Source of the DNA: an uncultured Eggerthellaceae bacterium
Lineage (GTDB): Bacteria > Actinomycetota > Coriobacteriia > Coriobacteriales > Eggerthellaceae
Length of the DNA stretch: 64,000 nucleotides
Direction: 5' to 3'
Assembly: GCA_934648845.1 (NCBI GenBank)
Contig: CAKUFS010000001.1
Location: 1-64,000, forward strand
Notes under the pieces: generated by a model
What the model saw: only the letters and a program-made list of their open reading frames with translations
Database searches by the model: none
What the model was told of the DNA's origin: nothing
Made by a program: the position numbers and the translations under genes
Shown: positions 25,694 through 35,092 of the stretch, in pieces
Numbering within the stretch: the first letter of the stretch is position 1
How the letters are laid out: every line of letters begins with the position of its first letter

Positions 25694-25818
25694 TGTTGCA
25701 TTCAGGTGGTTATGAGTGCGTGACCAGGCGTTACGCGCTTTATCTGATTCGCTGGCTGCGTGCGCTGCTTCGGTGGCGTGAACGGAGAATGCGCAAGAAC
25801 GGCGATAAGGAGCATGCT

Positions 25819-26739
25819 ATGGAGAAGCCTTCGTATAAGGATTTTTGCTTTGCGGGGAATGGTTCGTTCGACCTTGCCAGCCTGCCGACGAACTTGCAGG
25901 TGCCTGAAAGCTGCAAGGATAAAATCGTCAAGGAAATGGCGAAGAACATAAAGAAAATCGCGAAGTTGCAGGACAAATTGTATGCCGATCGGCGTGAAGG
26001 CGTGGTCGTTCTGATTCAGGCCATGGATGCCGCCGGCAAAGACGGCACCATCAAGCACGTGTTCAGCGGCGTGAATCCCCAAGGCGTGGAAGTCACCAGC
26101 TTCAAGACGTCATCGAAAGAGGAGCTTTCGCACGATTATCTGTGGCGTGCGGTAAAGGCGCTTCCTGCGCGTGGCAAAATCGGCGTGTTCAATCGCTCGT
26201 ATTACGAAGACGTTCTGGTGGTGAAAGTCCACGAAATGCAGCGTGGTTACACCATGGCGCCGCGCAATATCGATCAAGACACGAAAGACTTCTTTGAGCA
26301 GCGGTATCGTCAGATAAAGGATTTCGAGCGCTATTTGGATGAAAATTCGTATCGCGTAGTCAAGATTTTCTTGAACGTTTCACGCGAGGAGCAGCATGCG
26401 TGTTTTCTTTCGCGCATTGACACGCAGAAGAAGAATTGGAAGTTTTCTGCGGGTGACTTGGCTGAAAGCGATTTGTGGCCCCAGTATATGGATGCGTACC
26501 AGCAGGTGATTTACCGCACGTCCACGAAGGCTGCGCCGTGGTATGTGATTCCCGCCGACCAGAAGTTTGTGGCGCGCTATTTAGTGTCGCAGCTGGTCAA
26601 GGATGTGTTGGAGGATATCGATCCTAAGGATCCAGAGCTTTCGGATGAAGAGATTGCTCAAATGCAAGAGCTGCGTCCGACGTTGATTGGCGTCGCTGTC
26701 CAGGATGAGCAGCAGGGCAATGCGAAGGAGTGCGAATAG
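25819..26739 (+). CDS. Polyphosphate kinase 2 family (polyphosphate:nucleotide phosphotransferase)
   Basis: 306 residues. Walker A-type AMDAAGKDGTIKH (68-80) and the second family motif FNRSYYEDVLVV (124-135) with a later lid Arg region (RQIKDFERYL) define a PPK2 domain. These soluble enzymes move phosphate between polyphosphate and AMP, ADP or GDP. The single-domain length is that of class I or III members; the direction and nucleotide cannot be read from sequence. AAGGAG precedes the ATG. The spacing to tsaE is only two bases, so the two may be cotranscribed without an evident functional link. Confidence 0.88.
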   Translation: MEKPSYKDFCFAGNGSFDLASLPTNLQVPESCKDKIVKEMAKNIKKIAKLQDKLYADRREGVVVLIQAMDAAGKDGTIKHVFSGVNPQGVEVTSFKTSSKEELSHDYLWRAVKALPARGKIGVFNRSYYEDVLVVKVHEMQRGYTMAPRNIDQDTKDFFEQRYRQIKDFERYLDENSYRVVKIFLNVSREEQHACFLSRIDTQKKNWKFSAGDLAESDLWPQYMDAYQQVIYRTSTKAAPWYVIPADQKFVARYLVSQLVKDVLEDIDPKDPELSDEEIAQMQELRPTLIGVAVQDEQQGNAKECE

Positions 26740-26741
26740 CC

Positions 26742-27254
26742 ATGGCGAACGGTTTAACGTACAAGAGAGTCACCACAACGCCTTTGGCCACGAAGCAGCT
26801 GGCTGCAACGCTGGCTGCCCATTTGCGTCCGAACGATGTGGTGGTGCTCATTGGCGATTTAGGTGCGGGAAAAACGCAATTCGTGCAAGGCATTGCGGAT
26901 GGGCTTGGCATAAAAGACCAGGTCACAAGTCCTACGTTCAATATTCAAGTGACGTATGATGGTGGACGCCTTCCGTTGCATCATTTCGATTTATATCGGC
27001 TTGAGCAAGAGGAAGAGCTTGATGACATTGGGTTCTACGACACGATTGAGTCCGATGGTGCGTCGTTTTTGGAGTGGGGCGACAAGTTCCCCGGCGCGCT
27101 GCCGTATTCGTATTTGGAGATTGAGATTCGCAAGGACGAGGATAATCCCGATGGGCGCGTGGTTTTTGCGCACGCGTATGGGGATAGCAGTCGGCAGTTG
27201 CTCTTTTTGTGGGCGAATGATTCGAAGTCGCGCCTGGTGAAGACGGTAAAATAG
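26742..27254 (+). CDS. tsaE: tRNA t6A biosynthesis ATPase TsaE
   Basis: 170 residues with the P-loop GDLGAGKTQFVQG, switch-like TSPTFNIQ and HHFDLYRLE, all diagnostic of TsaE. It drives turnover of the TsaB-TsaD complex that adds threonylcarbamoyl to A37 of ANN-decoding tRNAs. The ATG at 26742 is chosen; GGAG is about 11 bases upstream. The partner subunits are encoded next (27400-29853), separated by 145 bases. Confidence 0.93.
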   Translation: MANGLTYKRVTTTPLATKQLAATLAAHLRPNDVVVLIGDLGAGKTQFVQGIADGLGIKDQVTSPTFNIQVTYDGGRLPLHHFDLYRLEQEEELDDIGFYDTIESDGASFLEWGDKFPGALPYSYLEIEIRKDEDNPDGRVVFAHAYGDSSRQLLFLWANDSKSRLVKTVK

Positions 27255-27399
27255 TGCGAACGTCGCGCGGTGTAGGCACGTCTGGCGTGCTGATTCGTTG
27301 GCGCACGAGTTCGCTGTGCGCGGCGGACGGTGCGTTCCGGGGTGCTTGTCGTGCGTGCAAGCGCAAGAGTGGGAATAGAAGTACGGAATAGGTTGAAAT

Positions 27400-29853
27400 A
27401 TGGCATTTACCTGCGATGATGCAGTTTCTGGCAAGGCGGTAACAACGGTTGCCGCGAAAGATCGCTGCGTGTTGGCTTTCGATACGGCAAACGAGGTTAT
27501 CGCGCTTGGCGTGGGCGTTTTGGATGCAGAAACGAAGACGATTCGCTGCATTCATTCCGAAGTGATTGAGGCGCATCGTGCATCGAACACCCAGCTTATC
27601 CCGAGTATTGATCGGGTGCTTTCGCATTACGGCATAACGCGCGCGCAGATTTCATGTGTGGTATGCGGACGGGGTCCTGGTTCGTTTACCGGCGTTCGCA
27701 TTGCACTGGCAACGGCGAAAGGCATCGCCCATGCGCTGGGTGTGGCGCTGGTGGGCGTGTCAACGCTTGATGCGATTGCATGGGGCGCGCAAGTTGTGGG
27801 CGTGCGCGGTACGGGTGCGGTTGTGGCCGATGCAATGCGTCGTGAGGTGTATCCGGTTCGTTTTCACTTGAGCGACGGCGGCGTTGAGCGCCTTGATGCC
27901 GATGCTGTGGTGAAAGCGCAGGTAGCGGCTGAGCGTTTGTCCGCAGCTGGTGGGGATGTTGCAGGTGCGGTGAGCGGCGCCGCTGCGGATTCGGCAGACA
28001 CCGGCGCGAGCATGGGTGCCGCCGAAGATGCGGAGGGCGCAGGCGCATGTGCGGGCGATGGTTGCTCGCTCGATTTCGTTACAGGCGATGCGCTGCGCAA
28101 GTACCGCGAGCTTTTCGAACCGGTTGCTCCCGCTCTTGACCAGGAGTTTTGGACGCCAAGCGGCAAGGGTCTTCTCCTTTGTGCGCAGTCGCTGTGGATG
28201 CAGGGAAAGATTGATCCCTTTGATGCCGCGCGTCACAACCCTTCCTTCACGTTGCCGGTGTACACGCGCCTGTCCGATGCAGAGGAAAACGAGCGCATGG
28301 TGTTGCCTAAACGTCCGACGAAAAATTTGACGTCGGGCGTGCAGGGCGAGTCGATTATCTACAAGCCGCTGGATGCGCGTCGGATTGATGCGGTGCGCGC
28401 GCTTGATGCGCAAGCCCCTTGCAAGGACGAGCTGGCGCAGGCTACTACGTGCAAGACGACTCTGGCGTGGCTTGCCTTCGAAGACGATGCCCTGGTCGGC
28501 TATGTTTTTGGCGCCGTTGCGAATGGCGTGCTGGAGATTCGTCGTGTGTTCACGCTTGAGCAATCGGCGTATGACCTGGTAGAAAACGAGTTGCTTGCGC
28601 ACATGGCAAGCGATGCGCGCGATTTAGGTGCAACGGAGTATTGCTTTACGCAGGCGGCTTCCTGCAGCGCAGCGGCCGATGATGATTGCGCGGCTGATGC
28701 CGATTCGTCTGCAGAGAACGCGCCTTTGGCGCAGCTTTTGAGCAACCGCGATGTTGCTGGCATGGATTTGCGTCTGGGCGGCGACATGGTGGCTGCTTCT
28801 GTTTCCCCCGACTCGCGTCCGCTCATTTTCGCGCTGGAGTCTTCGTGCGACGAGACGGCGGCCGCTATTGTGGACGGCCAGGGCGAAATCATCGCGAACG
28901 TAGTTGCGTCGCAGATTGACTTTCATTCACGTTTCGGCGGAGTGGTGCCCGAAATTGCCAGCCGCAAGCACATTGAAGCGATTTGCGGCGTGTGCGATGC
29001 GTGCTTCGAACAAGCGGCGGAAAAGTTAGAAATACCATCTTTGAACTGGCATGATATGGATGCAGTTGCGGTAACGTATGCACCTGGTTTAGTGGGTGCG
29101 CTGGTGGTGGGCGTTGCGTTCGCGAAAGGGGCTGCGTGGGCGGCCGGTAAGCCGTTTATTGGCGTGAACCATCTGGAAGGCCATTTGTACGCGAACAAGA
29201 TTGGCGCACCTGATTTGCGTCCGCCGTTGGTTGCTTCGCTTGTTTCCGGTGGCAACACCATGCTCGTTCACGTGAAGGATTGGGGTAACTACACCACGTT
29301 GGGAACCACGCTTGACGATGCCGTGGGTGAGGCGTTTGACAAGGTGGCGAAGGCGCTTGGCTTGGGGTATCCGGGTGGTCCGGCGATTTCCGCATATGCC
29401 GCGAAAGGCAACCCCAAGGCAATTGCATTCCCGCGCGCCATGATGCATTCGGGCGATTTGCAGTTCTCGCTTTCGGGTTTGAAAACGGCGGTTATCACGT
29501 ATATCCATCAAGAAGAAGATGCAGGTCGCGAGCTGAATTTACCCGATATTGCAGCGAGCTTCCAAGCCGCGGTTGTGGACGTGCAGGTGGCGAAAGCAAA
29601 GACAGCGCTTGAGATGACGGGCGCAAAAGAATTCTGCTTGGGCGGTGGCGTTGCCGCAAATCCCGCACTGCGCGAGGCGTACCGCAAGATGTGCGATAAG
29701 ATGGGCGTGCGTCTTACGTTGCCGCCGCTTTCCGTGTGCGGCGATAATGGTGCCATGATTGCGCTGGTTGCGCTTGACCGTTACAGGCAGGGTAAGTTTT
29801 TCGACTTGAGCTGCGATGCGCTTGCCCATACTAATTTGGATGAGCCGTACTAA
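27400..29853 (+). CDS. TsaB - RimI-like - TsaD fusion protein
   Basis: 817 residues in one uninterrupted frame. Residues about 21-300 are TsaB (VLAFDTANEVIALGVG, CGRGPGSFTGVRIALATAKG). Residues about 315-430 resemble the RimI N-acetyltransferase (TLAWLAFEDDALVGYVFG, then EIRRVFTL), but the acetyl-CoA loop (R/Q-x-x-G-x-G/A) is missing; it reads EQSAYDLVENELL. Residues 473-817 are a complete TsaD (ALESSCDETAAAIVDG, metal-binding HLEGH at about 591-595, SGGNTMLVHV, CLGGGVAANPALR). One polypeptide thus carries both subunits of the t6A synthase core, with a probably inactive acetyltransferase linker. TsaB has an Ala-rich insertion (about 175-220). Ribosome site weak. Confidence 0.9.
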   Translation: MAFTCDDAVSGKAVTTVAAKDRCVLAFDTANEVIALGVGVLDAETKTIRCIHSEVIEAHRASNTQLIPSIDRVLSHYGITRAQISCVVCGRGPGSFTGVRIALATAKGIAHALGVALVGVSTLDAIAWGAQVVGVRGTGAVVADAMRREVYPVRFHLSDGGVERLDADAVVKAQVAAERLSAAGGDVAGAVSGAAADSADTGASMGAAEDAEGAGACAGDGCSLDFVTGDALRKYRELFEPVAPALDQEFWTPSGKGLLLCAQSLWMQGKIDPFDAARHNPSFTLPVYTRLSDAEENERMVLPKRPTKNLTSGVQGESIIYKPLDARRIDAVRALDAQAPCKDELAQATTCKTTLAWLAFEDDALVGYVFGAVANGVLEIRRVFTLEQSAYDLVENELLAHMASDARDLGATEYCFTQAASCSAAADDDCAADADSSAENAPLAQLLSNRDVAGMDLRLGGDMVAASVSPDSRPLIFALESSCDETAAAIVDGQGEIIANVVASQIDFHSRFGGVVPEIASRKHIEAICGVCDACFEQAAEKLEIPSLNWHDMDAVAVTYAPGLVGALVVGVAFAKGAAWAAGKPFIGVNHLEGHLYANKIGAPDLRPPLVASLVSGGNTMLVHVKDWGNYTTLGTTLDDAVGEAFDKVAKALGLGYPGGPAISAYAAKGNPKAIAFPRAMMHSGDLQFSLSGLKTAVITYIHQEEDAGRELNLPDIAASFQAAVVDVQVAKAKTALEMTGAKEFCLGGGVAANPALREAYRKMCDKMGVRLTLPPLSVCGDNGAMIALVALDRYRQGKFFDLSCDALAHTNLDEPY

Positions 29854-29885
29854 AAGTGCTGTAGCAAAAGCTGCTGTGGCAAAAG

Positions 29886-29915
29886 GAAGGTCCGCTCGTG
29901 ATTGAGCGGACCTTC
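29886..29915. terminator. Bidirectional terminator between tsaD fusion and rubrerythrin
   Basis: A perfect 12-bp stem, GAAGGTCCGCTC (29886-29897) with GAGCGGACCTTC (29904-29915), is flanked by AAAA on the left and TTCTCTTCT on the right. It fits termination of both convergent genes. Confidence 0.85.
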
Positions 29916-29982
29916 TTCTCTTCTGGCGCTTCAACTGCGCTTTTACGTTTTTACGCAACGTTCAAGGCGTGCGCGCTGCCAA

Positions 29983-30525
29983 CTAGTAGTTCTCGGCGTG
30001 AATCTCGAAATATGACTGGGGATGATCGCACACGGGGCAAACGTCGGGCGCCTTCGTGCCTACGACAATGTGACCGCAGTTGCGGCATTCCCACACTTTG
30101 ACCTCGGATTTCTCAAATACTTGCGCGGTTTCCAGGTTCTTGAGCAGCGCGCGGTAGCGCTCTTCGTGATGCTTCTCGATCGCAGCAACGGCGCGGAATT
30201 TCGCTGCAAGCTCGGGGAAGCCTTCTTCGTCTGCGGTTTTGGCGAAGCCTTCGTACATATCGGTCCACTCGTAATTTTCGCCATCGGCTGCTGCGGCCAG
30301 GTTCTGGGCGGTGTCGCCAATGCCGTTGAGTTCCTTGAACCACATCTTTGCATGTTCTTTTTCGTTGTCGGCCGTCTTCAGGAACAGGGCAGACATCTGC
30401 TCGAAGCCTTCCTTTTTCGCAGTCGATGCAAAATACGTGTACTTGTTGCGTGCTTGGGATTCGCCAGCAAAAGCCGCTTCCAGGTTTTTCTCGGTCTGAG
30501 TTCCTGCGTATTTATTCGTTGCCAT
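29983..30525 (-). CDS. Rubrerythrin
   Basis: 180 residues. The ferritin-like diiron domain has NLEAAFAGESQARNKY, DNEKEHAKM and AIEKHHEERY, supplying the Glu/His ligands. The C-terminal rubredoxin domain has Cys147, Cys150, Cys163 and Cys166 (CRNC...CPVC). It reduces hydrogen peroxide in anaerobes. A perfect AAGGAGG precedes the ATG at 30525. Its presence supports an anaerobic lifestyle. Confidence 0.95.
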   Translation of the reverse strand: MATNKYAGTQTEKNLEAAFAGESQARNKYTYFASTAKKEGFEQMSALFLKTADNEKEHAKMWFKELNGIGDTAQNLAAAADGENYEWTDMYEGFAKTADEEGFPELAAKFRAVAAIEKHHEERYRALLKNLETAQVFEKSEVKVWECRNCGHIVVGTKAPDVCPVCDHPQSYFEIHAENY

Positions 30526-30745
30526 TGCTTCCTCCTTGATCGACGAGCGCGCTCGTGCGGCGCGAACGCTTTCATTCTCCCACTGTTGCCCCCTGCCTGC
30601 CAAGGTGGAATGCAATCAATTATTATTTCTACACCTGGTATCATTGAGGGTATTCTGAATCGAATGGCAATCTTGAAGCGCGCATTGCGATTCTATAGTT
30701 CGTCTTCTGTTTGCGGAACGAAACGCAGCTCCTTGGAGAAAAGAT

Positions 30746-32884
30746 ATGAGCAAGATTAATAAACCCGACTCACAGTTTGTAAAAAACCAAATTGAAAAGT
30801 TGACGTCGCTGGAGACATCCTTGAAAAAGGTTGTCGATTCATCGTGGGCCGATGAAGAAATGGTGAGATTTGCTGCTGGCGAAATTATTGATTCGCAGGT
30901 AGAAAACGCGCTTCGCCACATGGAAATCGAGCAGATCAATGCGCAAAAGGCGGGCATTCGTGTTGCTAAGCTCAGAGCGGCTGGCATTAATACCATGTGG
31001 GATGCTCGTCAAAGGCGTTCTCTTCTTTCTTTTATTGAAGGAATTGGGCCGCAAAGTGTGGAAAAAATTATTCAAATTTCATCCTATATGGAGCAGGCTA
31101 TGCGTTCCAAGGCCAGAATACGTCTTTCTCTCGATAACAAGGATGAGTCGTCAACACTTCTGGTTAGGGCGGTTTATGTCTGCAAAAACAAAGCAGACGC
31201 GGTTGGATACGCCAATAAGCTTTACTCAAAAACCCATTTAAGAATATGTGATTTGATAAATCAAGCAGCTCCTACAACGAGTGGTTTTCGCTGGACCTTC
31301 TCAAAAAGGGCCAAGAAGGAAGAAGCCCTTAAAGCCGCCCATGCGATAGCTAACCTTGTTTCAGGGGAATATTCTCAACGGGTTGATAAAGTCTTACGTG
31401 TTGTTGGGCGTGTTGAGGCAGCCAGCGATGAAGCGGTATGGGATGATTTTTCGAAAAACCCTATTGCTTATTATACGGTTATTGAGAATGTGACCGATCT
31501 TGGCATCGAAAAGGAAGAAGCGTACGGACTGAGTGACGCCTTGGCGGGCAAAGTCAAGGATACCGATGTTAATACAGCGGGGTTGACCTGCGTTTTAAGG
31601 GCATATCAGTTATTTGCTGTTAAATACATTCTTGCTCAAAAACGAGTGCTTTTAGGCGATGAGATGGGCCTTGGTAAGACCATTGAAGCGATTGCTTCAA
31701 TGGTTGCGCTTAGGAATAGGGGAAAGTCTCGTTTTATGGTGGTTTGTCCTGCGAGTGTGCTAGTGAATTGGTGCCGAGAAATCGATCGCCATTCGAATCT
31801 TTCTTCATATAAGTGCCATGGAGAATCTATTTTGGCATCGTTGCAGACTTGGAGGGAAGATGGCGGAGTTTTGGTGACCACCTACGAGACCATTCGTAAG
31901 TTCAATGACGGTCAAGATTATTCTGCAGATATGATTGTTGCAGACGAGGCGCACTATGCAAAGAATCCTGATGCGCAGAGGACGAAGGCCCTTGTTCGTC
32001 TCGTCAGCAACACGGAGTATGCACTCTACATGACGGGCACCCCCTTGGAAAACAGAGTGTCTGAAATGTGCTTCCTTATTACTTGTCTCAATCCTGAAAT
32101 TGGGGCCAGTTTGCACACGATGAGAAACATGCTTTTTTCGTCAAGCTTTCAAAATAAAATAGCAGGTGTTTATTTTAGGCGTAAGCGTGAAGATGTGCTT
32201 GATGAGCTGCCCGATCTTATTGAAAGCGAAGAATGGCTTTTGATGACGAGGGCTGATCGTGCCCACTACATTGATGCTGTTAACTCCAAGAATTTCATGG
32301 CAATGAGGCGCATATCTTGGGATGTGGATAATTTAGAGGAGTCATCGAAGGCTCAGCGGCTTCTTGAAATATGCGATGAAGCAAAGGAGGAAGGCCGCAA
32401 AATCCTTGTATTTTCCTTCTTCAAGAGCACGCTGTATGCAGTTGAAAGAATGGTTGCCGAGCGCTGTTCGGGCGTAATCACAGGAAGTGTTTCCCCGTCA
32501 AAAAGACAAGAAATGATCGATCAATTTGAAAGAGATGATGATGGGGCAGTATTGATTGCCCAGATTCAAGCGGGTGGTACGGGTCTCAATATTCAAAGCG
32601 CAAGTGTGGTTGTCATTTGCGAGCCCCAAGTGAAGCCATCGATTGAGAATCAGGCGATTTCTCGCGCATATAGGATGGGACAGGCGCGCAACGTGCTGGT
32701 CTACCGGCTCCTCTGTGAAAACAGCGTTGATAGTCATATGATGAATCGTCTCTATGCCAAGCAATCAGAGTTTGACTTTTACGCCGATAAGTCAAAGAGC
32801 GGAGAAGCCAGCCTTGCTTTGAGCGAATCGGGAATCCAGGAGATAATTGCACTAGAGACCAAAAGGCTTGGGCTTGAGGATTGA
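30746..32884 (+). CDS. SNF2-family DNA-dependent ATPase (orphan helicase)
   Basis: 712 residues. The SWI2/SNF2 motor occupies about 285-690: motif I GDEMGLGKTIEA, motif II DEAHYAKN, motif III region YMTGTPLENR, motif V QAGGTGLNIQ and motif VI SRAYRMGQ. About residues 75-105 contain a helix-hairpin-helix-like SFIEGIGPQSVEKII, suggesting DNA binding. The first 280 residues otherwise match nothing I recognise. The gene is visibly AT-richer than its neighbours, with many AAA/AAT/TTT codons, and is flanked downstream by a repeat element, consistent with acquisition. No methylase, nuclease or phospholipase partner is adjacent, so a defence role is only a possibility. Confidence 0.85.
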   Translation: MSKINKPDSQFVKNQIEKLTSLETSLKKVVDSSWADEEMVRFAAGEIIDSQVENALRHMEIEQINAQKAGIRVAKLRAAGINTMWDARQRRSLLSFIEGIGPQSVEKIIQISSYMEQAMRSKARIRLSLDNKDESSTLLVRAVYVCKNKADAVGYANKLYSKTHLRICDLINQAAPTTSGFRWTFSKRAKKEEALKAAHAIANLVSGEYSQRVDKVLRVVGRVEAASDEAVWDDFSKNPIAYYTVIENVTDLGIEKEEAYGLSDALAGKVKDTDVNTAGLTCVLRAYQLFAVKYILAQKRVLLGDEMGLGKTIEAIASMVALRNRGKSRFMVVCPASVLVNWCREIDRHSNLSSYKCHGESILASLQTWREDGGVLVTTYETIRKFNDGQDYSADMIVADEAHYAKNPDAQRTKALVRLVSNTEYALYMTGTPLENRVSEMCFLITCLNPEIGASLHTMRNMLFSSSFQNKIAGVYFRRKREDVLDELPDLIESEEWLLMTRADRAHYIDAVNSKNFMAMRRISWDVDNLEESSKAQRLLEICDEAKEEGRKILVFSFFKSTLYAVERMVAERCSGVITGSVSPSKRQEMIDQFERDDDGAVLIAQIQAGGTGLNIQSASVVVICEPQVKPSIENQAISRAYRMGQARNVLVYRLLCENSVDSHMMNRLYAKQSEFDFYADKSKSGEASLALSESGIQEIIALETKRLGLED

Positions 32885-32982
32885 TTCTTGCTGCGGGTTC
32901 TGCCTGTAAAAACATTGCGCCTTCAAATAAAGCATCCGGCGGTCTCTGCATATTCTTGTTGGAGTTTGGTTGAGTGATTGGA

Positions 32983-33230
32983 CCCCGAATGAGGCATCTT
33001 GTCGAAAATCGAAGGTTAATGTGCAAAATATGACGGTACGGGGCAGGTTGGGAGGTGTGGACATCGGTATTTCAGCTCATTTAAGCCGTTTAGTTCGAAT
33101 GGATTCCGCAAAACCCCAGGTCGCAGAACTGGGCTGATGGAGAGTGCTGATTTACTAGCTGCTACACCTACCCCGTACCGTCATATTTTGCGCATTGAGG
33201 CTTATTTTTTGACAAGATGGTTTCTCGGGG
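32983..33230. repeat. Paired inverted-repeat element, family C (in the 32885-33467 gap)
   Basis: Two inverted arms of about 65 bp, 32983-33048 and 33166-33230, surround a 117-bp centre. Conserved blocks in each arm are CCCCGA, ATCTTGTC, AAAA, and a 31-bp block AATG-N-GCAAAATATGACGGTACGG GG-N-AGGT (33018-33048 and 33166-33196; two differences). The stretches between blocks diverge. It lies between the convergent SNF2 and symporter genes. The remainder of this 583-bp gap holds only the hairpin at 33368. Confidence 0.8.
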
Positions 33231-33367
33231 GTGGGCAAGGGCTCTTTTGATCACGGTTTACGCGTGCTGACTGCTTATGTTGCTGGAGGTATTTTCTGTT
33301 GAATGCTGTTTTGGAGGCTAATTCTTTGCGATGAAAATAAATAATGCCTTCTAGCTGGGCACAAGGA

Positions 33368-33403
33368 AACGCCCCTGTTTCTCAGGCGAGAAACAGGGGC
33401 GTT
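33368..33403. terminator. Strong hairpin downstream of the symporter gene
   Basis: A perfect 16-bp stem, AACGCCCCTGTTTCTC (33368-33383) with its complement (33388-33403), around AGGC. It sits 65 bases beyond the symporter stop on the minus strand. No clear T-run follows on either side, but the stem is strong. Confidence 0.65.
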
Positions 33404-33467
33404 GCGATTTTGCGGATTGAAGACGCGCGGTTAGTGGGTGTCTTCTTGAAAGGTGCAGCTCAGAAGC

Positions 33468-34724
33468 TTATGCGGCGTTCTTCTCGGCCAGCTTAGCTTC
33501 GCGTTTTTCCTCGCTGTGGGAAACGATAAGCGCGCAGGAAGCGTCGCCCGTGATGTTGACCACGGTGCGGCCCATGTCGAAGATGCGGTCAACGCCAGCA
33601 ACCAGGGCAATGCCTTCGACTGGCAAGCCAACCGAAGCAAGCACCATGGTGAGCATAACCATGCCAGCACCCGGAACGCCCGCGGTGCCAATAGAGGCAA
33701 GCGTTGCGGTCAAAACGATGGTGGCCATCTGGCCCAAAGAAAGATCAATGCCAAAGCACGATGCAATGAAGATCGCGCAAACGCCCTGGTAAATTGCGGT
33801 GCCGTCCATGTTGATGGTGGCGCCCAGCGGCAAAACGAAGGAGGTCACTTCGTCCTTTGCGCCCATTTTCTTGCAGCCTTCCATATTGATGGGCAGGGTG
33901 CCTACGCTCGAAGCGCTGGAAAACGCGAAGATCATGGCGGGCATCTGGCCCTTGAAGAACTTCAGGGGGCTCATGCCACCCATGGTGCGCACGGTGGTGG
34001 AGTACACCAGGAACATATGAACCAGGTAGCATACGTATGCGCACAGAAGAACCATGGCAAGAGAGCCCAGAACCTTGGAGCCGTTGTTAGCGATAACGGG
34101 AACAAGCAGACAGAACACGCCAATAGGAGAAAGCTTCAGAATCATGTCCATGCACTTCATGGAAACGACATTCATGGATTCTACCAGTTCACGTACGGGA
34201 TTGGCGGCTTTACCAGCAAGCAGAATAGCGAAGCCGAACAGCAGCGACAGCACGATGATCTGCAGCATGGTGCTTTGATACATGGGCGCAATGATGTTGG
34301 ACGGGAAGATGTTCACTATGGTGTCCATAAGGGAAACGGGATCTTTTGCGTCGTAGGCAAGGTCGCTGGTTTCCAGAACGGGGAAAAGTCCCTTGAACAG
34401 AAGGCCGCCCAGAATGCCAATGATAATGGCGCAAGCCGTGGTGCACAGGTAGTAGACGACGGTTTTCAGGCCAATCGAACCAATCTTGCGAATGTCGCTC
34501 ATGGAAATAATGCCGCTGATCATAGAGAAGATGACTACGGGCACAACAATGAACTTCAGCAAGTTCAGGAAGATGGTGCCGAAGGGCTTGATGTACGAAT
34601 CGGTGAAAGCGGCATACTGCTGCAAAAGCAGGCCGAAAATAATGGCAAGCACCAGGGCGATGCCAATTTGCGCCGCCAAAGAGAGTTTCTTCTTCGGCGC
34701 CTTAGTGACTTCTTCTTGTGACAT
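33468..34724 (-). CDS. Dicarboxylate/amino acid:cation symporter (DAACS family)
   Basis: 418 residues, a GltP/SstT-type secondary transporter. Eight-helix topology with two re-entrant hairpins is suggested by the Ser-rich FSSASSVGTLPINMEG (HP1), the GATINMDGTAIYQGV motif (NMDG in TM7) and the HP2 region TASIGTAGVPGAGMVMLT. TM8 contains VAGVDRIFDMGRTVVNITGD, whose Asp/Arg pattern binds the substrate carboxylate. It imports glutamate, aspartate, Ser/Thr or C4-dicarboxylates with Na+ or H+; which one is not resolved. The ATG at 34724 is preferred over 34730 because AAAGG then has proper spacing. Confidence 0.92.
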   Translation of the reverse strand: MSQEEVTKAPKKKLSLAAQIGIALVLAIIFGLLLQQYAAFTDSYIKPFGTIFLNLLKFIVVPVVIFSMISGIISMSDIRKIGSIGLKTVVYYLCTTACAIIIGILGGLLFKGLFPVLETSDLAYDAKDPVSLMDTIVNIFPSNIIAPMYQSTMLQIIVLSLLFGFAILLAGKAANPVRELVESMNVVSMKCMDMILKLSPIGVFCLLVPVIANNGSKVLGSLAMVLLCAYVCYLVHMFLVYSTTVRTMGGMSPLKFFKGQMPAMIFAFSSASSVGTLPINMEGCKKMGAKDEVTSFVLPLGATINMDGTAIYQGVCAIFIASCFGIDLSLGQMATIVLTATLASIGTAGVPGAGMVMLTMVLASVGLPVEGIALVAGVDRIFDMGRTVVNITGDASCALIVSHSEEKREAKLAEKNAA

Positions 34725-34928
34725 GGACATCCTTTCTAAAAAGTTAATTCAGCAACGCAATATTATATCGAATCTTCACAATTGCAGAGAGCAATGTTGC
34801 AGGTTGTTGACGTAGTCGGTGGTGTTGGCACGGCAACGGTGCTGGATGCGCCGTTTGGGCTGCGGCTTGATGCTGCGCGTTGTGGGGGTGCGTTAGGGAC
34901 TTGCGAAGGCGTCGGTAGGAGGTGAACA

Positions 34929-34972
34929 CTGCGAAGGCGGGAGGCGGGAAGCGCGCTGCGAAGGCGGGAGGC
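34929..34972. repeat. Short direct repeat upstream of the Tad locus
   Basis: CTGCGAAGGCGGGAGGC occurs at 34929-34945 and again at 34956-34972 (period 27), with a degenerate third copy near 34900. Part of the 486-bp gap 34725-35216, which otherwise shows no gene. Confidence 0.6.
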
Positions 34973-35092
34973 TGGCGCCGCCTGTGGATTTGTTGCGGTG
35001 GTGCGGGTTGCGGCGCTGCGCGCGGGTGCGCTGCGTAACGCGGTGCTGTACGCGGCCGCGTCGAAAGCCCGTGATTACCGCTTTGTAGGATT

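Noticed and set aside
30746..32884. DISARM or another named defence system around the SNF2 gene
   Set aside because: No methyltransferase, phospholipase-D or DUF1998 partner is present on either side.
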